NCBI RefSeq assembly: GCF_042650885.1
Contig: NZ_JBHSBU010000001.1
Location: forward strand, 2,976,001-3,040,000
DNA length: 64,000 bases
Direction of reading: 5' to 3'
Origin: Chitinimonas_A lacunae
GTDB taxonomy: Bacteria > Pseudomonadota > Gammaproteobacteria > Burkholderiales > Chitinimonadaceae
Position numbers and translations under genes: made by a program. Numbering within the stretch: position 1 is the first letter of the stretch; each line of letters opens with the position of its first letter. The notes under the pieces are model-generated. The model was given only the letters and a program-made list of their open reading frames with translations, did not search any database and was not told the DNA's origin. Below are positions 57,216-64,000 of this stretch, one piece after another.

Positions 57216-58037
57216 AGACAACTGCGGCTGGCAATAGGGGCACCAATAGGTGGAACGTTGTCCCAAGCGAGTCTGGCTGATTGCTTGACCACAACGGTGA
57301 CAAGGCAGTCCAGCCCGGTCGTAAACGAAATAATGCTGCTGGAAATAACCGGGCTGACCGCTTGAATCGACAAAATCGCGCAGTGTGCTGCCACCGGCGG
57401 CAATCGATTCGGTGAGGGTGAGGCGGATGGCGTCAGCCAGTTGCCCGCATTCGGCACGGCTCAACTCCCCCGCCTCGCGCTGCGGTGCAATACCGCAGCG
57501 GAACAGGGCTTCGTTGGCGTAAATATTTCCCACCCCGACCACCACCCGGGCGTCCATGATGGCTAGCTTGATAGCCGTACGTCGGCCGGCCAGCGCCTGT
57601 TCCAGATAAGCGCCGTCAAAGCCTGCCTCGAGTGGCTCAGGACCGAGGTCTCGCAACAAAGGATGCAGTTCGGCGGGGCCGGGCTGCCACAGGATGGCAC
57701 CGAAACGGCGCGGATCACGGTAGCGCAGCAAGGCGCTGTCGCTCAGCAGCAGATCGACATGCTCATGCTTTACGGCTGGCGGCGCCTCATGCAGAAAACG
57801 CAGGCTGCCCGACATGCCAAGGTGCAGGATCAAATGACCAGTGCCGAGGTCAAACAGCAGATATTTGGCCCGTCGGCCCACCGCCTCGACCGTGCGTCCC
57901 GCCACCAGTGCCGCGAGATCGGGCGGTACCGGCCAGCGCAGGCGAGACTCGCGCACCGTGGCGCCGGCAAGGCTTTTGCCAAGCAGGGAAGGCGCGATGC
58001 CACGCCGCGTGGTTTCGACTTCGGGAAGTTCTGGCAT
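57207..58037 (-). CDS. mutM: Formamidopyrimidine-DNA glycosylase
   Basis: 276 aa. MPELPEVETTRRG gives the catalytic P2-E3, K around 57-60 in AKYLLFDLG, ARVVGVGNIYANEALF helix-two-turn-helix, and the C-terminal zinc finger CHRCGQ...YWCPYC. Removes 8-oxoG. The stop lies inside an intergenic element. Confidence 0.97.
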   Translation of the reverse strand: MPELPEVETTRRGIAPSLLGKSLAGATVRESRLRWPVPPDLAALVAGRTVEAVGRRAKYLLFDLGTGHLILHLGMSGSLRFLHEAPPAVKHEHVDLLLSDSALLRYRDPRRFGAILWQPGPAELHPLLRDLGPEPLEAGFDGAYLEQALAGRRTAIKLAIMDARVVVGVGNIYANEALFRCGIAPQREAGELSRAECGQLADAIRLTLTESIAAGGSTLRDFVDSSGQPGYFQQHYFVYDRAGLPCHRCGQAISQTRLGQRSTYWCPYCQPQLSRK

Positions 58038-58054
58038 CGTCTCGGACGGCCGGC

Positions 58055-58082
58055 TTGTACAGAAAGGAGCGCGGACTATACC
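58055..58082 (+). promoter_or_regulatory. Promoter of the TPR lipoprotein gene
   Basis: -35 TTGTAC (58055-58060), 16-bp spacer, -10 TATACC (58077-58082). It would place the first ATG (58083) at or before the transcription start, which supports a start at 58119. Confidence 0.5.
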
Positions 58083-58118
58083 ATGTCTTCAGGAACATTC
58101 TTTTTTACCCCCCTTATC

Positions 58119-59927
58119 ATGCCGATCGCTCCGTTTCGCCGCGCCATGCTGACCTTGTCAGTACTGGCTGCCCTGGCCGGTTGTGCCACCGTGCCGGCGG
58201 CACCGGCGGCAAAGCCCTCTGCCCCTGCCCCCGCAGCCCAAGCGGCGCCGCAGCCGGAGGAAGCGGTCGAAGAAACCGCCGATTCCGCACCGGCCCCCAC
58301 TGCCGAGGCAGAACCCGCCAACAACTATCCCAAACAGCCGCTGACGCCAGAGTTGCTCTACAAGATTCTGGTCGGCGACCTGGCCCACCAGCGCGGCCAA
58401 GGTGGCCTGGCCGTCCAGGCCTGGCTCGAAGTCGCCAAGCAGAGCGGCGACCCGCGCGCCGCTCGACGGGCCATGGAAGTGGCCTATGGCGCCGGTCAGA
58501 TGGAACTGGCCATCGAAGCCGCCAAGCTCTGGCGCGATACCGACCAGGCCGCCGGCCTGTTGCCGCGTCAGACCATGCTGACCCTGCTGCTGCGCGCCAA
58601 ACGCACCGACGAGGCCGTGGCCGAATTGCTGGCCGTGCTCAACGCCAAGCCCGATGACACCCCGTCGCTGCTGCTCCAGCTTCATACCCTGTGGAACAAC
58701 CATGTCGATGCCAAGGAAGCGCTGCGGCTGACCCAATTGGTGGCAGGCCATTACCCGCAGCACCCCGAGTCGCAGCTCGCCATTGCCCTGAGCGCCCAGA
58801 GTGCCGGCCAGAACGAGGTGGCCCTGGCCGCCGTCGACCGGGCACTGGCGATGAAGCCCGACTGGGAATCGGCCATCGTCTACCGTGCCCGTCTGCTCGA
58901 CAGCAAAACCGGCACCGCCGCACTCGATTATCTTCGGGCAACCAGCAAGAGCCAGCCCGGCTTGAAGGAAGTCCGCACCGCCCTGGCGCGCGAACTGGTC
59001 GAAGCCAAGCAATACATCGAAGCACGCGATGTTTTCGCGGCGCTGGGCCGCACTGATCCGACCGAGATCGAATACGCCGTGGGCGAAGCGCTTGCCGCGA
59101 TGCAGGGCCGCGACTACCCCGGTGCCGAGCGGGCCTTTCAGCGTGCCCTGACCCTCAATCCCAAGCAGCCGGCCGTCCTGCACTACTACCTCGGCATCGC
59201 CGCCGAGGAACAGTGGCGGATGGAAGACGCCATCAAGTATTACGCCCAGGTCGAAGACGGCGAATACGCGGCCCAGGCCAATACCCGGCTGGCCCGCGCC
59301 TATGCCAAGCTCGGCCGGCGCGATGAGGCGTTCGCCACCAGTGCCCAGTTGCCGGTCCATACCGAGGCCGACCAGATCGCCAAGGTCCAGGTCGAAGCCC
59401 AGGTCTTCCGCGAACTGCGCGAGCTCGACCGGGCGCGCGCCACGCTGGACGAAGGGCTTACCCGTTTTGCCGACAACCCCGAGCTGCTGTACGACCGTTC
59501 GCTGATCCTTGAGATGCAAGGTCGGATCGAAGAAGCCGAGCGTGATCTGCGCCGCTATATCGAGCGCAATCCCGACAATGCGCTGGGCCTCAATGCGCTG
59601 GGCTATACCCTGGCCAACCGCACCCAACGCTTTGACGAGGCGGAGAAGCTGATCCGTCAGGCGCTTGAGCGCGAGCCGGAGAATCCGGTCATCCTCGACA
59701 GCATGGGCTGGCTGGAATTCCGCCGTGGCAATATCAATGAAGCGATCAAATGGCTGGGTCGCGCCTTTGCCGCGATGCCGGACCCCGAGATCGCCGCCCA
59801 CTACGGCGAGGCGCTATGGCACGCCAACCGGCGCAGCGAAGCGCGCAAGATCTGGGCAGCCGGCAGCAAGCTCGACCCGCGCCATGAGGTATTGGCCGAA
59901 ACCATGCAGCGGCTGACCAAGCAGTGA
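58119..59927 (+). CDS. TPR-repeat outer-membrane-type lipoprotein
   Basis: About 602 aa. Basic signal peptide and lipobox (RRAMLTLSVLAALAGC), an Ala/Pro/Glu-rich linker to about residue 70, then many tetratricopeptide repeats (for example NPKQPAVLHYYLGIAAEEQWRM, ERNPDNALGLNALGYTLAN). It always precedes lolB and ispE in related genomes and may assist envelope assembly; function not established. Alternative starts are 58083 and 58146. It ends overlapping the lolB GTG. Confidence 0.85.
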   Translation: MPIAPFRRAMLTLSVLAALAGCATVPAAPAAKPSAPAPAAQAAPQPEEAVEETADSAPAPTAEAEPANNYPKQPLTPELLYKILVGDLAHQRGQGGLAVQAWLEVAKQSGDPRAARRAMEVAYGAGQMELAIEAAKLWRDTDQAAGLLPRQTMLTLLLRAKRTDEAVAELLAVLNAKPDDTPSLLLQLHTLWNNHVDAKEALRLTQLVAGHYPQHPESQLAIALSAQSAGQNEVALAAVDRALAMKPDWESAIVYRARLLDSKTGTAALDYLRATSKSQPGLKEVRTALARELVEAKQYIEARDVFAALGRTDPTEIEYAVGEALAAMQGRDYPGAERAFQRALTLNPKQPAVLHYYLGIAAEEQWRMEDAIKYYAQVEDGEYAAQANTRLARAYAKLGRRDEAFATSAQLPVHTEADQIAKVQVEAQVFRELRELDRARATLDEGLTRFADNPELLYDRSLILEMQGRIEEAERDLRRYIERNPDNALGLNALGYTLANRTQRFDEAEKLIRQALEREPENPVILDSMGWLEFRRGNINEAIKWLGRAFAAMPDPEIAAHYGEALWHANRRSEARKIWAAGSKLDPRHEVLAETMQRLTKQ

Positions 59928-60484
59928 GTCCGCGCCATTCCCTGCTCGTCGCGGCCGCCGCCTTATGGCTGGCGGCCTGCGCCACCTTGGAGCGTCCCGC
60001 TCCCCCTCCACCGTCCGCCTTGCCCGAACGTTATGCCGTCTCGGGCCGGATCGCCGTCAAAGCCCAGGGCAAAGGCTACAGCGCCCACTTTGGCTGGCGC
60101 CATGACAGCACCCGCGATACGGTCGATGTGCGCAACCCCTTAGGACAGGTGGTGGCCCGGCTGGAACTCGGGCCGGACGGGGCAAGGTGGACCGATGCCG
60201 ATGGCTTGGTGCGCGACGCCGACGATATCGAAAGCCTGACCGAACGCGAACTGGGCTGGCGTCTGCCGGCACGGGGTCTGCGTTTCTGGCTGTTGGGCCT
60301 GGCCGACCCGGAGCGGCCGTCGCAATGGGGCGAAGACAACGGCAACCGCCTGCTTGAACAGGACGGCTGGCGCATCAGTTTCCCACCGGCCAATAGCGCC
60401 GCGCCCAACCGACTCACCCTGGCCCGTCCCGATCTCGAAGTGCGCATCGCCCTCTACGACTGGCAGCTCGATTCCCTTCCCTGA
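59924..60484 (+). CDS. lolB: Outer-membrane lipoprotein receptor LolB
   Basis: 186 aa with signal peptide and lipobox LWLAAC, then YAVSGRIAVKAQGKGYSAHFGWRHD and RLPARGLRFWLLGLADP, the LolB core. Accepts lipoproteins from LolA and inserts them in the outer membrane. GTG start overlaps the previous TGA; it is followed by ispE after 7 bp. Confidence 0.92.
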   Translation: MSPRHSLLVAAAALWLAACATLERPAPPPPSALPERYAVSGRIAVKAQGKGYSAHFGWRHDSTRDTVDVRNPLGQVVARLELGPDGARWTDADGLVRDADDIESLTERELGWRLPARGLRFWLLGLADPERPSQWGEDNGNRLLEQDGWRISFPPANSAAPNRLTLARPDLEVRIALYDWQLDSLP

Positions 60485-60491
60485 ATAGCGT

Positions 60492-61328
60492 ATGGATTTC
60501 CAAGACTTCTTCGCGCCAGCCAAGATCAATCTGTTTCTTCATGTCACCGGCCGCCGCGCCGATGGCTACCATCTGCTACAGACGGCATTCCGCCTGCTCG
60601 ACTATGGCGACACCGTCTCGATTGCGGTCACCGATGATGGCGAGATCAGCCTGGAAACCCCGCTGCCCGGTGTGCCGGCCGAACAGGATCTGACGGTCAG
60701 GGCTGCACGACTGCTACAGCATCACAGCCATAGTCAGCAGGGCTGCCGGCTGCGGCTGACCAAGCGTCTGCCGCTCGGCGGCGGCCTCGGTGGTGGCAGT
60801 TCGGATGCCGCGACCGTGCTGATGGCACTCAATCATCTATGGCGGCTTGGTCTGTCGCGGGTCCAATTGCAGCAACTGGGCTTGCAGCTCGGCGCCGACG
60901 TCCCTTTCTTTATTTTTGGCCGCGACGCCTTTGCCGAAGGCATAGGCGAGCAATTACAGGCACTTACGCTCGCACCGAAATGGTATGTGGTGCTGATTCC
61001 GCCCGTGAATGTGCCTACGATCGAAATTTTTCGCGATGAACGCTTGACACGTGATTCGGTGCCGATAATAATGGCGGCCTTTCCGACAGCAACCAAACGC
61101 AACGACTTGCAAGCGGTTGCATGTAGGAAATACCCGATCATCGCCGAATACCTCGACTGGTTAAATCAGTACGGCAAAGCGATGATGACCGGATCGGGCG
61201 CCTGTGTATTCGCTGCATTCGATACCCAGGCCGAAGCAGAGAGAGTTATTTCCGAGCTTCCTCCCGATTGGCGTGGTTTCTCAGCGCCAAGTTTGATGCA
61301 GCACCGTTTATCGAATTTGTTCGACTGA
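60492..61328 (+). CDS. ispE: 4-diphosphocytidyl-2-C-methyl-D-erythritol kinase
   Basis: 278 aa GHMP kinase. APAKINLFLHVTGRRADGYH at the N-terminus, the ATP loop LPLGGGLGGGSSDAATVL, and MTGSGACVFAAF near the C-terminus. Step 4 of the MEP pathway to isoprenoids. In the lolB-ispE pair. Confidence 0.97.
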   Translation: MDFQDFFAPAKINLFLHVTGRRADGYHLLQTAFRLLDYGDTVSIAVTDDGEISLETPLPGVPAEQDLTVRAARLLQHHSHSQQGCRLRLTKRLPLGGGLGGGSSDAATVLMALNHLWRLGLSRVQLQQLGLQLGADVPFFIFGRDAFAEGIGEQLQALTLAPKWYVVLIPPVNVPTIEIFRDERLTRDSVPIIMAAFPTATKRNDLQAVACRKYPIIAEYLDWLNQYGKAMMTGSGACVFAAFDTQAEAERVISELPPDWRGFSAPSLMQHRLSNLFD

Positions 61329-61346
61329 TTCAGTCGGACGAGTTCT

Positions 61347-61423
61347 AGGGGAGTCGCCAAGTTGGTTAAGGCATCGGATTTTGATTCCGACATTCGAGGG
61401 TTCGAATCCTTCCTCCCCTGCCA
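61347..61423 (+). tRNA. tRNA-Gln(TTG)
   Basis: 77 nt with encoded CCA: acceptor AGGGGAG/CTCCCCT, anticodon loop TTTTGAT giving UUG, T-arm GAGGGTTCGAATCCTTC. Between ispE and prs. Confidence 0.95.
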
Positions 61424-61470
61424 AATCTCCAGGGCCGCTTTCTATGCCGCCCGTAGCTAAGAAGCAAAAA

Positions 61471-61510
61471 AAGAAAGCGTGTAATCCCGATTACACGCTT
61501 TCTTTTTTTA
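61471..61510 (+). terminator. Terminator after tRNA-Gln
   Basis: 16-bp stem (61471-61486 with 61489-61504), loop of 2, followed by seven T. prs therefore has its own start of transcription or depends on readthrough. Confidence 0.9.
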
Positions 61511-61524
61511 TCAGGGATCAAAAC

Positions 61525-62475
61525 ATGGCTTTTGACAGCTTGATGGTCTTCACCGGCAACGCCAACCCCCAACTGGCCGAAGCCGTCGTCAAAAATCTCG
61601 ATATTTCCCTAGGCCGTGCCAGTGTCGGCCGCTTCAGTGACGGCGAAGTCACCGTCGAGTTGCTCGAAAACGTCCGCGGTCGCGATGTCTTCGTCTTGCA
61701 ATCGACCTGTGTTCCCACCAACGACAATCTGATGGAAGTGCTGCTGATGGTCGACGCGCTCAAACGCGCCTCGGCTGGCCGCATCACCGCCGCCCTGCCC
61801 TATTTCGGCTATGCCCGCCAGGACCGTCGACCGCGTTCGGCCCGGGTGCCGATCTCGGCCAAGGTGGTCGCCAATATGCTGACTGCCGCCGGCGTCGACC
61901 GTCTGCTGACGGTCGATCTGCATGCCGACCAGATCCAGGGCTTCTTCGACAACCCGGTGGACAATATCTACGCCACCCCGGTCCTGCTCGACGATGTCCG
62001 CACCAAGAACTACGAAGACCTGATGGTGGTCTCGCCTGACGTGGGCGGCGTGCTGCGTGCCCGCGCCATGGCCAAGCAGCTCAATACCGAGCTGGCCATC
62101 ATCGACAAGCGCCGTCCCAAGGCCAATGTGGCCGAAGTGATGCATATCATCGGCGATGTATCGGGCCGCACCTGCCTGATCATGGACGATATGGTCGATA
62201 CCGCCAACACGCTGTGCAAGGCCGCCGCGGCGCTCAAGGCCAACGGTGCCAAGCGCGTGCTGGCCTACGCTACCCACCCGGTGCTGTCGGGTGCGGCCGT
62301 TGAACGTATCCAGCAAAGCGATCTCGACGAGCTGGTCGTCACCGACACCATTCCGCTCAGCGAAGCTGCCCGCCGTTGCGAGCGCATCCGCATGGTCAGC
62401 ATCGCCCCGCTGCTGGCGGAAACCCTGCGCCGCATCAACAACGAGGAATCGGTCTCCTCGCTGTTCGTCGATTAA
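61525..62475 (+). CDS. prs: Ribose-phosphate pyrophosphokinase
   Basis: 316 aa. MVFTGNANPQLAEAVVKNL, the FSDGE motif, YARQDRRPRSARVPI (flexible ATP loop) and the PRPP loop LIMDDMVDTANTL. Makes PRPP from ribose 5-phosphate and ATP. ATG at 61525 with AGGGA upstream; the frame open to 61381 passes through the tRNA and terminator. Confidence 0.98.
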   Translation: MAFDSLMVFTGNANPQLAEAVVKNLDISLGRASVGRFSDGEVTVELLENVRGRDVFVLQSTCVPTNDNLMEVLLMVDALKRASAGRITAALPYFGYARQDRRPRSARVPISAKVVANMLTAAGVDRLLTVDLHADQIQGFFDNPVDNIYATPVLLDDVRTKNYEDLMVVSPDVGGVLRARAMAKQLNTELAIIDKRRPKANVAEVMHIIGDVSGRTCLIMDDMVDTANTLCKAAAALKANGAKRVLAYATHPVLSGAAVERIQQSDLDELVVTDTIPLSEAARRCERIRMVSIAPLLAETLRRINNEESVSSLFVD

Positions 62476-62519
62476 GCGCTGGCTGAGGTTTCAATAAGCC
62501 GTTAGAATACAAGGCTTTT

Positions 62520-62543
62520 GCGGCGCGACCCCGGTCGCGCCGC
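62520..62543 (+). promoter_or_regulatory. Strong hairpin in the rplY leader
   Basis: GCGGCGCGACC/GGTCGCGCCGC, 11 bp with a 2-nt loop, no T-run. It lies 45 nt after the prs stop and 53 nt before rplY. It may be a leader structure or a processing site. Confidence 0.55.
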
Positions 62544-62595
62544 ATTGTCGTCGGTCGCCTGGTCGCGGGCGATCTCAACCCTTAGGAGCAACCCC

Positions 62596-63183
62596 ATGTC
62601 GCACGAAATCACTGCCGTCAACCGCGTCGAACAGGGCACCGGAGCGAGCCGCCGCCTGCGTCGCGCCGGCAAAGTCCCGGGCATCGTCTATGGCGCCGGC
62701 AAGGCCCCGCAAGCGATCGAACTGGACCATAACAACCTGTACCACGCCCTGCAAAACGAATCGTTCCACGCTTCGATCCTGAAGCTGTCGATCGATGGCG
62801 CCGCTGAGCAAGTGCTGCTGCGTGACACCCAGTACCACCCCTGGAAGCAGCAAGTTCTGCATATCGACTTCCAGCGCGTCAACCCGAACGAAAAGATCCA
62901 TATCAAGGTGCCGCTGCACTTCATCAACGCCGAAATCGCCCCGGGCGTTAAGCTCTCCGGCGGTACCGTGTCGCACATCACGACCGAAGTTGAAGTGAGC
63001 TGCCTGCCGGCCCAACTGCCGGAATTCATCGAGGTCGATCTGAAAGACCTCAACGCCGGCCAGTCGCTGCACCTGTCCGATCTGGCCGCTCCGGCCGGTG
63101 TCGAGTTCGTGGCCCTGAAGGCTGGCGAAAACGTCACCCTGGCCAGCGTGATCGGTGCCAAGGGTGGCAAGAGCGACGAGTAA
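62596..63183 (+). CDS. rplY: 50S ribosomal protein L25/general stress protein Ctc
   Basis: 195 aa, the long (Ctc-type) L25: the N-terminal L25 domain (ITAVNRVEQGTGASRRLRRAGKVPGIVYG) followed by the TL5/Ctc C-terminal domain (INAEIAPGVKLSGGTVSHI...LPEFIEVDLKDLNAGQSLHLSDL). Binds 5S rRNA. Start ATG at 62596 with TAGGAG upstream. Confidence 0.96.
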   Translation: MSHEITAVNRVEQGTGASRRLRRAGKVPGIVYGAGKAPQAIELDHNNLYHALQNESFHASILKLSIDGAAEQVLLRDTQYHPWKQQVLHIDFQRVNPNEKIHIKVPLHFINAEIAPGVKLSGGTVSHITTEVEVSCLPAQLPEFIEVDLKDLNAGQSLHLSDLAAPAGVEFVALKAGENVTLASVIGAKGGKSDE

Positions 63184-63202
63184 TCGCCTCTGCCTCATCC
63201 TG

Positions 63203-63230
63203 AAACGGCTCGCCTCGGCGGGCCGTTTTC
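63203..63230 (+). terminator. Terminator between rplY and pth
   Basis: AAACGGCTCGCC/GGCGGGCCGTTT with one mismatch (63203-63214 with 63217-63228), then TC and a T-poor flank. Confidence 0.65.
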
Positions 63231-63269
63231 GTTACGCTCGACGCTTGTCCATGCCGTCTTTTCCCCGTC

Positions 63270-63902
63270 ATGTCTGAACCGCAACGCCCCATCCGCCTGA
63301 TCGTCGGCCTTGGCAATCCCGGCCCGGAATACGCCGATACCCGCCACAACGCCGGCTTTATGTGGATCGACTCGCTGGCCCATGATCTGGGCGTCTCGCT
63401 GAAGGTCGAGAGCAAATTCTTCGGCCTGGCCGCGCGTGCCCAGCTCGACGGCCACGAGTTCTGGCTGCTCGAGCCGCAGACCTATATGAATGTCTCGGGC
63501 AAGTCGGTGGCGGCGCTGGCGCGCTTCTACAAGATCCTGCCCGACGAAGTCCTGGTCGTGCACGACGAACTCGACCTCCTGCCCGGCGAGGCCAAGCTCA
63601 AGCAAGGTGGTGGCCACGCTGGCCATAACGGTCTCAAAGATATCCAGGCCATGCTGGGCACGCCCAACTACTGGCGCCTGCGCCTTGGGGTCGGTCATCC
63701 GCGCACCCTCGGGCTTAACCAGCCGGTGGCCGATTTCGTGCTGCACCGGCCACGGCAGGACGAGGAAAAGCTGCTGTTCGACAGCATCGACCGCTCGCTC
63801 GCTGCCCTCAAATGGCTGCTGCGCGGCGATTTCCCGCGCGCCACCATGGCGGTCAATACCAAGCCCAAGCCGCCCAAGGCTGCGGCCAAGGCGCCGGAAT
63901 GA
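63270..63902 (+). CDS. pth: Peptidyl-tRNA hydrolase
   Basis: 210 aa. LIVGLGNPGPEYADTRHNAGF with catalytic His, FLLEPQTYMNVSGKSV-type Asn motif (LLEPQTYMNVSG), LVVHDELDLLPG and GGHAGHNGLKDI. Releases peptides from drop-off peptidyl-tRNA. It overlaps the next gene by 4 bp. Confidence 0.97.
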   Translation: MSEPQRPIRLIVGLGNPGPEYADTRHNAGFMWIDSLAHDLGVSLKVESKFFGLAARAQLDGHEFWLLEPQTYMNVSGKSVAALARFYKILPDEVLVVHDELDLLPGEAKLKQGGGHAGHNGLKDIQAMLGTPNYWRLRLGVGHPRTLGLNQPVADFVLHRPRQDEEKLLFDSIDRSLAALKWLLRGDFPRATMAVNTKPKPPKAAAKAPE

Positions 63903-64000
63903 ACGCCGAGCGCGTGCTGCTGCATGGACTGGGCCGCAGCGGCTGGTCGATGCTGTGGCTGGCGCGCTGGCTGGCCCGCGCCGGCTATGAAACCCAGGCG
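63899..64000 (+). CDS. Alpha/beta-hydrolase (partial, runs off right edge)
   Basis: 34 residues visible: MNAERVLLHGLGRSGWSMLWLARWLARAGYETQA. HGLGRSGWSM is the oxyanion-hole motif of alpha/beta-hydrolases such as lipases/acylesterases. The ATG overlaps the pth stop (ATGA), suggesting translational coupling. The rest lies outside the window. Confidence 0.65.
   Translation, partial: MNAERVLLHGLGRSGWSMLWLARWLARAGYETQA

Overview
The window is high-GC bacterial chromosome that reads as a betaproteobacterium, most likely order Neisseriales. This is inferred from gene order and protein character (the lolB-ispE-tRNA-Gln-prs-rplY-pth block, rplU-rpmA-obgE, a FimV-type protein, an AlkB/Ada/AidB set); no database was consulted. 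Almost every gene is chromosomal housekeeping. I see no prophage, plasmid backbone, insertion sequence or CRISPR array.

Layout. 1-540: start of a FimV-like gene running off the left edge. 621-11506: two complete rRNA operons (16S-tRNA-Ile-tRNA-Ala-23S-5S) in direct tandem on the minus strand, each with its own promoter and boxA antiterminator; they are almost base-identical from boxA to the 5S 3' end. 11619-12583: ohrR and ohr. 12959-14137: THUMP-type RNA methyltransferase. 14384-21394 (minus strand): rplU-rpmA, then obgE, a small LMW-phosphatase-like gene and a tightly coupled three-gene SMC system of MksF-MksE-MksB (Wadjet JetA-B-C) order with no MksG/JetD nuclease. 21619-23322: DUF2059 protein, ispB, tRNA-Pro. 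24112-26950: gabT-gabD. 27462-29911: apbE and a MocR-type regulator with an apparent one-base frameshift. 30020-32416: small ORF, SAM methyltransferase and radical SAM/SPASM protein, divergent from the regulator. 32661-37981: recB-recD. 38054-42050: TPR response regulator and uvrD. 42256-49550: polytopic membrane protein with a prepilin-like N-terminus, RNase II-family exonuclease, zinc-ribbon protein, gcvT, DUF484 protein, xerC. 49995-53527: alkylation-repair island (ada-alkB divergent from aidB) with an Ada box. 53555-58037: GNAT protein, H-NS-family protein, dynamin-like GTPase, mutM. 58119-64000: TPR lipoprotein, lolB, ispE, tRNA-Gln, prs, rplY, pth and the start of an alpha/beta-hydrolase gene.

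The signals not explained by ordinary annotation are: (1) a dispersed AT-rich intergenic element of about 70-80 bp with core GCAAGAYNNGTRGC, usually lying just 3' of a transcription unit in sense orientation; (2) the nuclease-less Mks operon, with a hairpin around its start codon; (3) a MocR/radical SAM locus with paired GATCTGTA direct repeats across the regulator promoter; (4) the near-identical tandem rrn operons; (5) a hexanucleotide repeat upstream of the ohr promoter.
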